DNA from: Vitis vinifera | Taxonomy: Eukaryota > Streptophyta > Magnoliopsida > Vitales > Vitaceae | DNA: 64,000 nucleotides | Assembly (NCBI RefSeq): GCF_030704535.1 | Contig: NC_081816.1 | Coordinates: 9,846,001 to 9,910,000 of the forward strand | Reading direction: 5' to 3' | Shown: piece after piece, positions 36,901 to 47,944 of the stretch | Layout: each line of letters starts with the position of its first letter | Numbering within the stretch: position 1 is the stretch's first letter | Program-made: the position numbers and the translations under genes | Notes under the pieces: generated by a model | Told to the model about the DNA's origin: nothing | Databases searched by the model: none | The model's input: only the letters and a program-made list of their open reading frames with translations

Positions 36901-39164
36901 GTTTTGACCCTCCAATTCCATCTCTAAGAGAACCATAGGAAGAAGCCTCAAGAATTTTCAACTTAGAAATGCTTTTCTGTATGGATGACTCGCTGTCACC
37001 ATGTCTCATGTGATCATTGCTTAAAAATGAGCCATGCTGATTTTTGGAAGGAGTAACAGCCCATGAATTTCTCGGTGAATTAGCATTATCCAAAAATTGT
37101 TGCTGTCTTTTAGCAGATAACAAGTGTACGGACCCTGCCAATGGAGATCTATATCGTTGATCAACGTTCCGATCAATATTGGAGTTCTTATAAGTTCCAT
37201 CTTTAGGAGAACTTTCTTTTACCCACCCTTCAGTGGAACTTAAATGTCCACATTCATGCTGCATTAAAAAATCTGACTGAACAATTTTATTATCCAATTT
37301 TGACAGAGTGCCACTATTCAAGGCAGAGAATTCGACCTTTGACCTACTCAATCCATGTGCATCTCTAGTAAACTCCTTCATCTCACCAAATGTCATGGCC
37401 TGCAAATGAAACAACAAAGCAATTGCCTTGATTCTCCAGAAGGAAAAGAAAAACATATAAATATCTCAAAAAAGGGCATGATTTACAAAGCACATAGACA
37501 ACTCATTTTTTGGTAATTTAGCATAATAGAAAAACTTCAATAAGGCAATTGTGTAAGTAGAAATAGAAGACAGACTGCTTCTCCACAAACTATCCATCTA
37601 TATAATTAACAGTTGCGATGGACATGAGTTGCCACTTGTCAAATGCAATGTCTATACAGAATGTTCATAAATAACTTGAGATGAAGATATACACAAAAAT
37701 AGACTATATAGACTGCATAATTCAGTTCCACATTAAACAAAACGTTTCCTCAAACATTCAGGGAAAAGGCACAAAAGGATTCTGTACTATGTAGAACAAA
37801 ATTGATTGAAATGGAGTCCAAAACTGCCCCCAAACAAATGGCGAACATATACACTAGATAATCTCTTCATAAAGTCCAAGTGGATCCATTCAAGGGAAAT
37901 GAAATTCAAAAAACCAAAGCACTGGGAAAACAATGTCACGAAAACCTCATTAAGAAGAGAAGTTCTTACTTTAGCTGGCTGATTAGGAGTACGGATTTGG
38001 TGATCACTGGAGGCATTCGTAGCTGGACCATCATTCGTGTCAGGTGAGCTATCAGAAGTGATTTGGTCAATAGGAGCAGCCATAAAACCAGCATTTGTTT
38101 CACTCAATTCCATATGAGCAACAGGAACTTTCTTAGCAGACGCCTCATGGGTATCAATGTTGTTTCCGTCAATATCTCCATTATCCTTCAGATCCATGGC
38201 ACCACTCCCAGTGTTCCTCACCTTGTTCAGGTAGCTCGGAGACTTTGGACTATTAACAAGATCAGAGAAAGAGACAACATGCAAATCCCTGTTTCCTTCT
38301 GCCAAGAGAGCATCCAATTGAGGGGACAGTCTGCCATAATCATACCTATTTGGGTTTTCTCCTACAAGACTCATCTCATTAGAGTCAGCACCAGCACTCG
38401 CTTTATCAAAAGATTGGGAGTTTGGCTTCTTAGCCACTGTCAGTACCATGGAACTACCTACATTGTCAGGGTTGCTATTCTGGGTTGGCGTCTTCTCATC
38501 AAAGGCAAGGCGAACTCCTGTTGGGGTCTTGAGTTCCCCCCCAGAGTCTGATCTTGCAAGACTACGAAAGTGCATGGAAAATGCTGTGGAATCCATAGTA
38601 ATATCATGATTTTCATCTGAAGCTGCAGAGTCAGAAAATCTCCCGGGTCTAATAAAACTCGCCGATACAGGCCCAAAAAAATTGTCTGCTGCAAAGATAA
38701 CCTCAACAAGTAGTTAGCTCAATGAAAATGAATTTGTAATACATAATCCCAAACGAAAGGGCTAAAATTAGAAAGAGAAAGCGTAACTTGCCATCATTAG
38801 AGGAAGCAGAACCAATGGTGCTTCCGGGGGAGGGAGACTGAAAGGGGCGCAAGAAAGACTTTCTCTGATGCACATCATCGTCCTCGTTTTCGATGCCGTT
38901 ATCGTCGTCGTCGTCGTCAGTAGTGTCGATTAAATCCTTGAGGAAGCGGAGGACAGGGGCATCAGGGAGCCCTAATTGGGGTGTGTCGCAGTCGGAGCTT
39001 GGTTTGGACTCCGGAGGGGTTTCGCATTCGTCGTCTCTGTTGAAGACGTGAACTGAAGTGATTTCAGCGGCGAAGCTCACCCGCCGCGACCTCTTCTTCT
39101 GGCGAGCCACAGTCCCTTCCTCCGTTTCCGTGTTGCACTGTTCTTCCCCATCCTTAGAACCCAT
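15943..39164 (-). CDS. KNL1/Spc7-like outer kinetochore protein (16 exons)
   Basis: Exons (minus order): 39164-38792, 38688-37970, 37399-35927, 35651-35214, 35057-34986, 34824-34744, 34594-34576, 34439-34354, 34253-34101, 32702-32511, 32412-32333, 32221-32149, 32071-31970, 30470-30365, 18006-17919, 16129-15943. They join in frame to 1413 residues. An RRVSFA motif at 27-32 is the PP1-docking RVSF signature of KNL1. An MELT-like segment, [15 protein letters not shown], lies at 154-168. A long disordered Ser-rich middle follows, then coiled coil (about 1000-1180) and a C-terminal RWD-type region (about 1200-1413), as in KNL1/Spc7, which binds Mis12 and scaffolds checkpoint proteins at kinetochores. 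Introns 1 and 6 need GC donors; exon 7 has only 19 bases. Intron 14 is 12.4 kb through transposon insertion. A longer start at 39239 is possible. Confidence 0.85.
16272..16557 (-). mobile_element. 5'-truncated LINE tail in intron 15 of the KNL1-like gene
   Basis: Reads as a LINE 3' end on the minus strand, finishing CTTACCTATCAAAAAAAA. The same tail ends the LINE piece in the SFT2-like intron, and the 6-kb LINE ends in a related CCTATCAAAA. The flanks share AGACCAGCA at 16263-16271 and 16558-16566, a target duplication with one mismatch just outside. No coding part remains. Confidence 0.7.
18152..18676 (+). repeat. 5' LTR of the gypsy fossil
   Basis: 525 bp, TGATGGGGG to TACATCA, matching 29573-30097 at all but 13 positions without gaps. 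A CTATAAATAG box lies about 210 bases in. Confidence 0.95.
19278..21624 (+). pseudogene. LINE ORF1 (DUF4283-like, RNA-binding type), disrupted
   Basis: The first piece (19278-20189, 303 residues) carries a DUF4283-like core at about 190-295, with text such as [16 protein letters not shown] and [10 protein letters not shown]. The frame is then lost at a 30-base repeated patch (20146-20175, copied from 20241-20270), and the protein text resumes at 20182-21036 ([18 protein letters not shown]). Further pieces follow at 21055-21363 and 21388-21624. ORF1 of plant L1 elements makes the nucleic-acid-binding partner of ORF2. The last piece ends in TGA that overlaps the ORF2 ATG as ATGA. Three or four breaks make this copy non-functional. 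Confidence 0.7.
21621..25253 (+). pseudogene. LINE ORF2: endonuclease, reverse transcriptase and zf-RVT, with one stop
   Basis: About 1210 codons in one frame. An apurinic-type endonuclease occupies about 1-235 ([31 protein letters not shown]). The reverse transcriptase runs from about 480 ([55 protein letters not shown] with the catalytic ADD). A C-terminal zinc knuckle has [19 protein letters not shown] single in-frame TAG at 23463-23465 interrupts the RT between KAYDHINW and the GLRQGDP motif, where a Trp codon is usual. No other break is apparent, so the copy is young. It supplies nicking and target-primed reverse transcription in active relatives. Confidence 0.9.
29573..30097 (+). repeat. 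3' LTR of the gypsy fossil
   Basis: 525 bp, colinear with the 5' LTR, and followed directly by the CACAG duplication. Confidence 0.95.
30654..31413. repeat. Tandem duplication of about 380 bp in intron 13 of the KNL1-like gene
   Basis: 30654-31033 and 31034-31413 align along their length with a fixed offset of about 380. Both run from ATAATAAT through ACTTAGACTAC, GTCCCAA, GGCAGTACCT, GGCCATGTAGTTATTTC and TACAATACCTTATAAAGTTG to TGCACCATCA-like text. Point differences suggest it is not very recent. Confidence 0.85.
31810..31918 (+). mobile_element. Short tRNA-derived SINE in intron 13 of the KNL1-like gene
   Basis: An element of about 109 bp with an A-box-like TAGCTCAAGGG, a B-box-like GGTTTGAGGCCC and an A-rich tail (AAAAAAAAAAAAG repeats). 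AAGATGGAG flanks it at 31801-31809 and 31919-31927, a perfect 9-base target duplication. The boxes and the tail resemble Au-type plant SINEs. It lies antisense to the host gene. Confidence 0.65.
32703..34100 (-). other. Intron 9 of the KNL1-like gene
   Basis: About 1.4 kb between exon 9 (ends 34101) and exon 10 (starts 32702). It is AT-rich with no gene, RNA or recognisable repeat that I can support. Confidence 0.7.
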
Positions 39165-39659
39165 CCTCCAAACTCGGATTAAGACTCTGGGTTTCTCCCA
39201 AACTTTAAACTTTTTCTTTGAATCTTCCAGTATCACCAACTGAAATTCTTGGGTAGGGTTTGTTCTAATTTTCCTCGAAGTGGAAGGAGGGAAATCTCGT
39301 TTAAAATGAAAATAAGTTTTTTACTATTCAATTTTCATACGCACCCCTGCTATTTCTGAAAATAAAGAAACACTCCTTCCTCCTGAATCTTCTCAAAATT
39401 GCGCCCTTCTTTTACTCTTCTTATTTGCTATCTAGTATCTACAACCAAATATTATTTTTGCTCTCTAGCATCTACCAGACTACAACCAAATATCATTTGA
39501 GGACACGCCTATAAATATTTCAAAATAATTTCCATGAACCATTTTTTAAGAATAATTTTTACTACTTTCAAGATTTTGAATAAAAAGCTAATTTTATTGG
39601 TTAACTATTCTCGAAAATAATTTTCTACTTTAAAAAAATAAAACATGATATCTTCAAAG

Positions 39660-39663
<4 letters not shown>

Positions 39664-39709
<46 letters not shown>
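39664..39709. repeat. (AT)n microsatellite
   Basis: About 23 uninterrupted AT units. Confidence 0.95.
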
Positions 39710-39712
<3 letters not shown>

Positions 39713-39994
39713 TATTGTTTAAAGATTATTTTTCATAATAATTATATAAATATAAAATAAAAATGAGATGTTTTTAGATAACATATTTTATATTTTTATT
39801 TGTGTTTGTGAAAATTGTTTTAAAATATAAATATAAAAAATAATTAAACATAAAATTTATTTTTAAAACATAGAAAATAACATTAAATTATCATATGGAT
39901 TTTTGTTTTACTGAAAATCAAAGGACATAACATATTTTATTTTCAAAAACTGATTTTTAAAACTGTTTTAAGCATTATTTTATTCTCAAAACAG

Positions 39995-40701
39995 TAAGGC
40001 CTATTTGGTTCATGTTTTCAAAAACTGTTTTCTGTTCTTAAAAACAAAAAACACGAAAAACTTATTTGGGGAAGAGGGTGTGTTTTTGTTTTTTGTGTTT
40101 TTCGTATTCTCAAAAACCATTTTTTTTAGAATAATAAAAAGATATTCTCCTTATTTTTTCACTATTCAAATAATATATTATTTTTCTTGTTTTGTGTGTG
40201 TGTGTGTTTTCTTAGCTGCTTTTTGTGTTTCCACGAAGGTGAGCTCTACCCAACCACCACACTCCTACCCGCAAACCCTTTCTTCTTCATTAAATTATTC
40301 AAATCAATATAATTACATATAGTTACAAATTAATCATTTAAGAAAATTATAACTAGTGTAAAAATTTTCAAATGGAATATTTTTTTTTTCATTTTAAATG
40401 AATTATGTATATGAAATTTATTTATATATTTATAATATCAAATTAATGAAAGAAAACACTTTATTAACTAAAAAAAAACTTTCAAACATGTTTTTTGTTT
40501 TATTTATTCTAAAAAAAAAATTTATTAACTTAACCAAACATATTTTTTTTGCTTTGGAGAACAAAAACTGTTTTTAGAATTCAGTTCCTAGACACAATTT
40601 TTATTTTTTATTTTGAAAACACAAAAAACTGTTCTTAAAAATTGTTTTCAAAAACTGTTTTCCATAATAATTTTCAAAAACAGTAACCAAACAAGCACTA
40701 A
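39995..40701. mobile_element. MITE-like element with long imperfect inverted ends
   Basis: The left end reads GGCCTATTTGGTTCATG, then AAAAACTGTTTTCTGTTCTT. The reverse complement of the right end reads AGTGCTTGTTTGGTTACTG, then GAAAACAGTTTTTGAAAAC. The matching order of TTTGGTT, CTGTTTT and TTCTTAAAAA blocks on both ends suggests a non-autonomous hAT-like MITE. No clear target duplication was found and no coding part exists. Confidence 0.45.
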
Positions 40702-41344
40702 TATTCTTCATGTTTCCATGATTTTCTTTTTCGTTTAAAAAGTACAAATACTTCAAATTTGTGTTAAAAAATCACCATATCTTAAGGACAAATTCTCAAC
40801 AAATTGTTCTCAATAAATACTCCTGCACCATGCCCCGGAACTTTTGGGTATAGAAGTGAATGAATGTTGATATCACTTGATATCTCTCAAATGCTGCAAA
40901 CCTTGCTGAATATTTCCTAGTATGTTCAGAATGTCGAAACTTTAAACTCTCAAGTGAACTGGAAGAAAAATAAAAAAGGTGAAAAAGGATATTTCTGCAA
41001 TGGATCATCATTCTTCATATGAAATTTTAGACAGTCACTTGGAGCTGTTGACAAGAAGTTTCGACAGAATAAGAATTTTGCCATTATGCCCTTGTATAAA
41101 TCAGCCAATAAACATAGCAAGCCCCGAAATAATCATAGGTAATAATCTCTAATGCTCAACCATACAATGCCCGCCATGGCTCCCCGACATCCTTTGAGGT
41201 CATTGTTGGATTCCACTTGATCCTTTCTCTCAGAAAGCACAGCCCGGATGTGCTAGCTAAAACCTCTCCTACCTTGTGTAGCATCTGGGGAAGAAACCAC
41301 CAAGAATTAGATGCTGATCAAATATCTAAGTGACTGCCAAAACT

Positions 41345-43962
41345 TTAACCAACTGGAGGAAAAAAATGACTGAAATTATGTTCATTTTGACATAAAAACT
41401 TTTGCAATTCTTGGACCATCGCCCACCGCTGCAAAATAAAGGGGAAAGAAAAGGAAAAGGAAAAGTAGAGAGAAAAACAGGAAAAAAAAAACTGGCTGTC
41501 CAATGTTCTAACCTTGTAAACAAGAAAAATGAAATGGGTAACAAAATTTGCCCACCAAAAACAATAAGAACAGTTGGCCTTTGGCTGGAATGCTAACTTC
41601 CCATACAAACCAATTACATTAGGACTAGTGATGTAAAGATTAGCCAAGCTAGGTTTCTAGCTTGATCAAAGCTTCCTTACAGGAATTTTTCACTATATAT
41701 ATATTAGGTGATCTTATTGCTCTATTATGAGTGACCTGGAAGCTTGTAGGACCGGTGATCTACTATTGTCTATGATCAACAGACATGGGATGTGGCTGTT
41801 AGATGTAGGTGGCAGCTAAGTCCAACACCGATTGTAGGACATAGACAGTTGAATTATGTCCAATTTCCTTCTATTCCGGGGCCAATATGAAGGACCTATG
41901 TGACATTTGTTATCCATAGCCATAAAGAAAGTACCAAATAAAATTGTAATGGAAAAAAAATGTTTCTCTTTTTCACTGTAAACATCTTGTGTTAAGTTAG
42001 ATGAACATTTCTAACACATTCCACAAACACGCTCATTTGCATGCAAATCCCAAATTTTGAGGGGAACATGTATCATGAATTGTTATGCAACCATCATTGA
42101 AAAGAACTTCAAACCAGTCTTAAACAATTTTGACTTGTCCCAAAAAGAAGAAAAAAAAAATAGAAATAACTTGGTCTTCATTGTAATGGAATGTTCATAA
42201 CTTTGAAAAGGACAATGGTGAGGAGTAAACATTTTTCTTAAGGACAAAAAATAGGCACAAACATGTACTAACTCTAAATTAATCAGAAGAAATTTATTTT
42301 TAACTGATAATCTGCCAAATTTCAAATCCAGAAACAGGCAAATTTGGTTAGAAATGTTTTTCTGTATGTTGTTGAAGCCTTCAATTAGAAGTTACGGTGA
42401 AACATGAATTTGAAGGCTTGAAAAGAATGAATCATGAATGAAATAGCATGACCTAAAATTAACAGATGGCAGTGACCTCAAAAATATGCATGGTTAATTT
42501 GACATGGTCCAACAGCAATATACAAACGAATAAGCACACACAGGCTGCTACCTTTCTCCATCTATTTCATTGTGAAAATTCCTATACTAAAATATGTTAT
42601 CATATCATGGGGCTTCTGTATTTTAGTTCATTGACTTGCACATGTGTTGGGGCAATCATAACTAGCATATTTGAGTTGGAAGAAATCAATAAAATAACAA
42701 GTACCTCAAGTTCTTCCCCTTTTCCATTCTGCCCAATGAGAACAAAAGTTGGCAGCTTCAATACTCGGGCCAACTGAATAAAGATGGCTAACGGTTCATG
42801 GTGAATCTGCAAAAGTGACGGTGGCTTCTTGGTTCTGGTTGCCAATGCCTGAGTTGTTTCTGTTTCAGGACCTATTTGCATACCATAAAGTGCATTTTTA
42901 TGGTTAGGCGCTGAATTTTTAATTTCCCACTTGAGTTTTGATGATGGCACTAAAAAGGTGGGCAATGGTGATGATTGTTCTCCGGTTATTGATGCCAGAA
43001 CTTCATTGACAGCACAGGCCAAAATTGGTGGTTCATAATTTTGCAGAAGCACCATTGACAGCTGAAAGAAAATATCAAACATGATGTAAAGGCACAAACT
43101 TTGGAAAGAAAACCGTAAGTTTGAAACAAATGTTTCATACCCGCATCACTAATCCAACTTTCCTAAAATTTTAAGCAGATAGAATTCGAACTTCAAAGGA
43201 CTTGGGCCCATAATACATATCATGCTCTAACACCCCCTCACGAGCAGCCCCATGCCCACCATGAGCCCTTAATGTATATTGTGGTCTAACACTCCTTAAT
43301 GCATATTGTGGTCTAACACTCCCTCAAGTGCGGCTCCATAACAAATCACATTTTATGTGATGACCTGTTGTGAAATCAGATGACTCAGACAAACAGAATG
43401 TGGAGTTAAGCTCTTATGATTTAGGCTATAATGTATATCGTGTACTGAATAATAGATTGAGAAATTGGGATTAATGGGATATCCCCTCCATTTGGGAATG
43501 ACAAACTATGGAAAACTAACAATACTAAATTCTATGAATCCCACCAATTGTAATTGAATCATAAATTATAGCCTTGCTAACTTTCAAATTGAAACACACA
43601 AAAAAAGAAGGGAAAGAAAATCTAACAAAACCTGAAGCTGTGGGCCATACTTGGGAAATGATGTGAAGAAAGGTACCTGATAAGAGCCCTTATTATCGAC
43701 AAAGTGAAGAAGGGTGCCAGAGGCATTGCGATCTCGGATTCCATAGCGCTCCAGTGATAGGTGGAAGGCGTCTTCTCTGGAGATAGAAGAGAGAGATAAC
43801 AGTAATTAAGGAGAAAAGAAGAGGTGAGTAAAAGCAAAGAAGACGAAGAAGGAGAGATTAATATTACAGAGTGGTGAGAGAGGAGTTAGGGTTAGGGCGG
43901 AGAGCATCAAAGAAGGGTTGGCAGTCGTTGAAGAGGAACACTATCTTTGGAGCTACCTTCAT
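41345..43962 (-). CDS. Conserved plant protein of unknown function, possibly PAC1-like proteasome assembly chaperone
   Basis: Exons (minus order) 43962-43868, 43776-43677, 43061-42705 and 41428-41345 give 211 residues in frame, starting MKVAPKIVFLFNDCQPFFDAL. There is no signal peptide or membrane span. The layout, with a conserved VLLQNYEPPILACAVNEVL segment (about 68-86) and a hydrophobic HEPLAIFIQLARVLKLPTFV near 160-179, loosely recalls human PSMG1 (LPAAVLSYCQVWKIPAVL). That likeness is by eye and weak. The first intron has a GTAATA donor; exon 3 holds most of the protein. Family assignment remains open; the gene model itself is well supported by phase agreement. Confidence 0.75.
43225..43345. 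repeat. Short tandem repeat of transposon-like text in intron 2 of the PAC1-like gene
   Basis: The phrase ATATTGTGGTCTAACACTCC (the first copy reads in the same way) occurs twice about 30 bases apart, after a related CATGCTCTAACACCCCCTC. Such text looks like a transposon remnant, but I cannot assign a family. Confidence 0.4.
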
Positions 43963-46049
43963 TGTCCTTTCTTCTTCCTCTTCTTCTTCCAATCAAAGTA
44001 GAACTATGACTTTCAGATTTCAGACACCAGAGTCCATTATAGCCTCTTTAATTCTATGAACCCAGTTTGGGTTAGGTATAATTTCGTTCGCCTCCGATTA
44101 TGGTTAAATACGCGATTTAGGGATTTTTGATAATAGCACGAAAGTTTTAAAAAATAATTCTTAAATTACCGGTAGACAAAATAACTTCAAATTTATTATA
44201 GTTTTTGTCAAGTAGAAAAGAGAAAAAAAAAATCATCTCTTTAAAAGATTATTTATAACATTTAAAAAAAAATTATATATATATATATAAAATCGTTTTT
44301 CCAATACATAATTTCTAAAATCCCATTTTTAATAAATAAAAAATAGTTTTTGTGAAAAATAATATACTAAATTAATTATTAAAAAATATATATTATAAAA
44401 TTAATTAAATTTATTTATTAAATTTAATATAAAGTAAATAACATTTATCTATTTTTTTCTTTCATTTTGGAATTAAAAAAAAAACTATTGTCAATTTTAT
44501 GTAAAAATTGGGTTAAAAAAATTTATTAATTTATTAAATAAAAAAGAAAAAACAAAAAAATAAGAAATTGTCCCTTCAAGACCGATTTTCACAAAAAAAA
44601 CTTCAAAAAACCCATTTTTCTATTCTCTATTATACTTATACAATAATATAATTATTATAAAATTAATTGATATTATTTACTAAATTTAATATATAATATT
44701 TTAGTTTGGAACTCAAATGCATAAAACACTTTTGAAAACTTATTATTGTAAAATTTCTATACACTTACTATTGATATCAGTGCTTAACACATTCCTTATA
44801 TTTTTAAATGTTTTTCATAATATTTTAAAATTACTTAATCCTTATACCTAATAAAAAAAATAAATAAAATAAGTGTAAAGTACTTAAAAATTATATAATA
44901 ATTTTACATTTATGTCTTGTTTTCTTAATTTTTTTCTTCAAAATTGTTTTCATTGTATTTTTTATTTGACAACCTCATGAGATTATATTCCCCCACAAAA
45001 AAAAACCTTTTTTTAATTATATATAATTTCTTTTTTCATATTTTATATTCTAAAATCAAATTTTGTAAACAACTTTTTTTTTTCTTAGGACAAAACTATT
45101 TGGAGTTTAATTTTGTTTGAGATTGAGAGTTCAAGTCACACAATTGGTGGATAAAAAGAAAGTGATGTTGGCTTGTAAAAAGTTAAAAACAATTTTAAAG
45201 CTTAATATATATATATATAAAATTAAAATTCCAATAAAAATATTTTTAGTTCGAAACGGGATTTTATTTAATTATTATTTTAAAAAATATTAAAATTATT
45301 CTCGGTTTTAATAAATAAATTTTCAAGATAGAGTTTGAAAACAATAACTATTGTTGACTTTTACTCCTTTTAATAGGTAGACGGACATTAAGCCACATCC
45401 AAACGGATACTAATTTTACTATGCGAAAAATTATAGCTCCATCTAGATGTTTGTCTTTTTATTTTTTATTATTTTTTTTAAAGATTTTTTTCTTTATATA
45501 TGATTTGTTTACATAAACATTTAATCTATAGATTATAATTAATCTCATATATGTATATCTAGATTTTATTAAATTTAATTTTAATATTCTTACCATTGTC
45601 TCGTTAATTTTATTATTATTTTTATTAAATTTAATTTTAATATTCTTACAATTGTCTCGTTAATTTTATTTTATTTTTATTAAATTTAATTTTAATATTC
45701 TTACAATTGTCTCATTAATTTTATTATTATTTTTATTAAATTTAATTTTAATATTCTTACAATTGTCTCGTTAATTTTATTTTATTTTTATTAAATTTAA
45801 TTTTAATATTCTTACCTTTGTCTCGTTAATTTTGTGGTATTAAATTTATATATATATATATATATATATTTATTTATTTATTATTTTAAAAAATAACGGT
45901 GAAATTAAAAAGACAACAATTCAGTCCATTTTCAATCTCTGTTAATGCGCCTAAGTGAGGGCTGAAGCCATCAGATCTCCTCTCACGGCTGATTCTCAGT
46001 GAGCTCCCAGCACTGGCGCGAGAGAAAGCGAGGGAAAGTGAGAGAAAAT
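43963..46049. other. AT-rich intergenic region between two divergent genes
   Basis: The left edge is the promoter of the minus-strand PAC1-like gene and the right edge the promoter of the SFT2-like gene. Between about 44110 and 45560 the DNA is very AT-rich with runs of A and T and no coding signal. A minisatellite follows at 45568-45845. Confidence 0.6.
45568..45845. repeat. Minisatellite of five 55/56-bp AT-rich units
   Basis: Units start at 45568, 45624, 45679, 45735 and 45790, each with ATTAAATTTAATTTTAATAT, then TCTTAC, TTGTCTCGTTAATTTTA. Unit lengths alternate 56, 55, 56, 55 because ATTATTATTTTT alternates with TTTTATTTTT, so a two-unit block of 111 bp was itself duplicated. A TA run follows at about 45847-45870. 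Confidence 0.9.
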
Positions 46050-47944
46050 ATGCAGAAGACGGCGCAAGCATGGTTCATGGGAGGTCCCAGCAGCAGCAGC
46101 GGTAGGGAGAAATCCCCGGCATCTTTGCTGGCGGATTGGAACGCTTACGCAGCTTCCCAAGAGCCTGATTCCTCCGCTTTGGGATTCGATCTCGAAGCTG
46201 CCGTCAGAACCGCCAACGACAAAGTCTCCGGCTCCTTCAACGTGTAAACCTCTCATGCTCTCTTGATTCTGCACTCTTTCTATTTTCGATTTGAATTGGT
46301 TTCGCATGTATTTGTTGTTCTGGAATTGGTATGATTGAAAATTGAAATCATGAATAGGGTTTGTAATTATGTCCAATTTGAGGTTGGCCGCCAGAGGCTC
46401 ATTACTTTTTGCATGGATCTGCCGGGCATCGTTGAGTATATGAATACCTTTTTGTTTCAGTGTTCTGCGTAATTATTCTATATTAGGCTGATTTCTGAAC
46501 TGGGTATGAATTGGAATACCATTGAGTTGTGGGGTTTTGGTGTTATCGTTTTGTTGCTGATTACAGTATATGGATGCTTGGTTTTAGGGTCTCAAAGGGT
46601 GTTAGGGATATACCAGGGAGCTTTCAATCTGCTGCTACCAATGTCCCTTCCGGAAAATCTCTTATGTACTTCTCCTTGCTTCTTGCTGCTGGGATTTTCT
46701 TTGTCTTTATTGCCTTTGCTATGTTCCTTCCGGTCATGGTGCTGATGCCTCAGAAGTTTGCTATCTGCTTTACAATTGGGTGTGTATTCATTATTGGTTC
46801 TTTCTTCGCACTCAAGGGCCCGAAGAATCAGCTTGCTCACATGTTCTCGAGAGAGGTAATTAGGCTATTTGCATTTTTTTTTTTCTTGATAACTATTGTG
46901 GTTTTTCGGAGCTTCTTGATGATTGATGATCAACTTAATAGCAATTTTACTTATTTTATACTTTAAAATCCTTTTGCTTAGCAACTTTTTTCCTTTTTCT
47001 TTTTTTCCTCAGAGGCTTCCATTTACATTGGGGTTCATTAGCAGCATGGTGGGTACTATTTATGTTTCCATGGTGCTTCACAGTTATGTTTTTTCTGTGC
47101 TCTTCTCTGTGTTACAGGTATATTGAATCCTCTTTTTTCTTGTATTTCCTTTCTGTTTATATGCTGATTAGGTAAGATTCATAGAAAGAAAAATTCTTTT
47201 GTGTGTAATTTGTGGTCCTGGTCTAGAGTGTCTATAGTATGAGATCTACTTCCGTTGTTAGCTTTATTGATTAGCTAGGTTCAAAGTGAGGGCAGATGAT
47301 GTTTTTTGTTTTTTTCCCTCTTCCTTTTGGGTGAGCCGTTAGGCAGCTGGCGTATACTTTCTGTATACTTTGGGACGCTGTTTTGGCGCCTCCCTTTTTA
47401 TATATGTTCGCTGATCTTACCTATCAAAAAAACTTTCCTTCAAATTTTCTTGGAACCAAACATAGCCTTACACTTTGCATGTTCTTTTGCCTTTTGTTCT
47501 GCATGTCATTTGTAATCACCATTTAGGTTGCTTGAGGCACTTGGAGAGTTAGATTCTTGGCATGCCTTCTGAATACTCATTCTCTTGTGTGAGCACTAGT
47601 ATTATTGATACCTTGTCAAAGACATATCCCATGTATTTCCAAAGAAAGGAAAAGTGAAAAGCTTTCTTTGGTGTTTTTAAAAAGAAATTGCAAGAAGTTG
47701 TCTTCTCGCTCAAAGGCTTAAGCATTGATCTCATATCATGATCTCTTCTGTGATGATACAAGGAATTCTTTCTCTTTCCTGATTTTATTTTGACTTGATT
47801 TAGTGGAACTTAATCCCTTCTTAATGTTGGTAGGTCCTTGCGCTCTCTTATTATGCTATTTCCTACTTCCCTGGAGGATCTGCTGGAATGAAGTTTCTGT
47901 CTTCAACTCTGACCTCTTTGATATTGAAATGTTTTGGAAGGTGA
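46050..47944 (+). CDS. SFT2-like vesicle transport membrane protein
   Basis: Exons 46050-46243, 46588-46855, 47013-47117 and 47834-47944 encode 225 residues. The soluble N-terminus (MQKTAQAWFMGG) is followed by VVSKGVRDIPGSFQSA, then four hydrophobic spans (about 98-120, 125-143, 160-182 and 190-208) and a short tail ending KCFGR. This is the Got1/Sft2 family pattern; yeast Sft2 is a Golgi protein that assists endosome-to-Golgi vesicle fusion with the SNARE Sed5 (family knowledge). The ATG lies after an upstream GTG-led open frame that has no ATG. Intron 3 carries a LINE tail. Length matches plant SFT2B-type proteins. Confidence 0.92.
47170..47428 (+). mobile_element. 5'-truncated LINE tail in intron 3 of the SFT2-like gene
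   Basis: It begins with text like the last codons of the LINE ORF2 (AAATTCTTTTGTGTGTAATT, compare 25153-25172) and ends CTTACCTATCAAAAAAA like the KNL1-intron tail. It is in sense orientation to the host gene. A target duplication is not clear; only TTTCCTT is shared by the flanks. Confidence 0.6.

Larger units (their letters stand above)
39300..41344. other. AT-rich intergenic region between the KNL1-like and the PAC1-like genes
   Basis: It contains the KNL1-like promoter side, an AT dinucleotide run (39664-39709), a MITE-like element (about 39995-40701) and the presumed 3'UTR of the gene to the right (about 40900-41344). No other coding signal is seen. Confidence 0.6.

Noticed and set aside
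45568-45845. Regular repeats that could suggest a CRISPR-like array
   Set aside because: Units are contiguous with no unique spacers, very AT-rich, and in a plant nuclear context. It is a minisatellite.
46003-46376. Minus-strand frame opposite SFT2-like exon 1
   Set aside because: Shadow of the real coding exon; no family match and no promoter signal.
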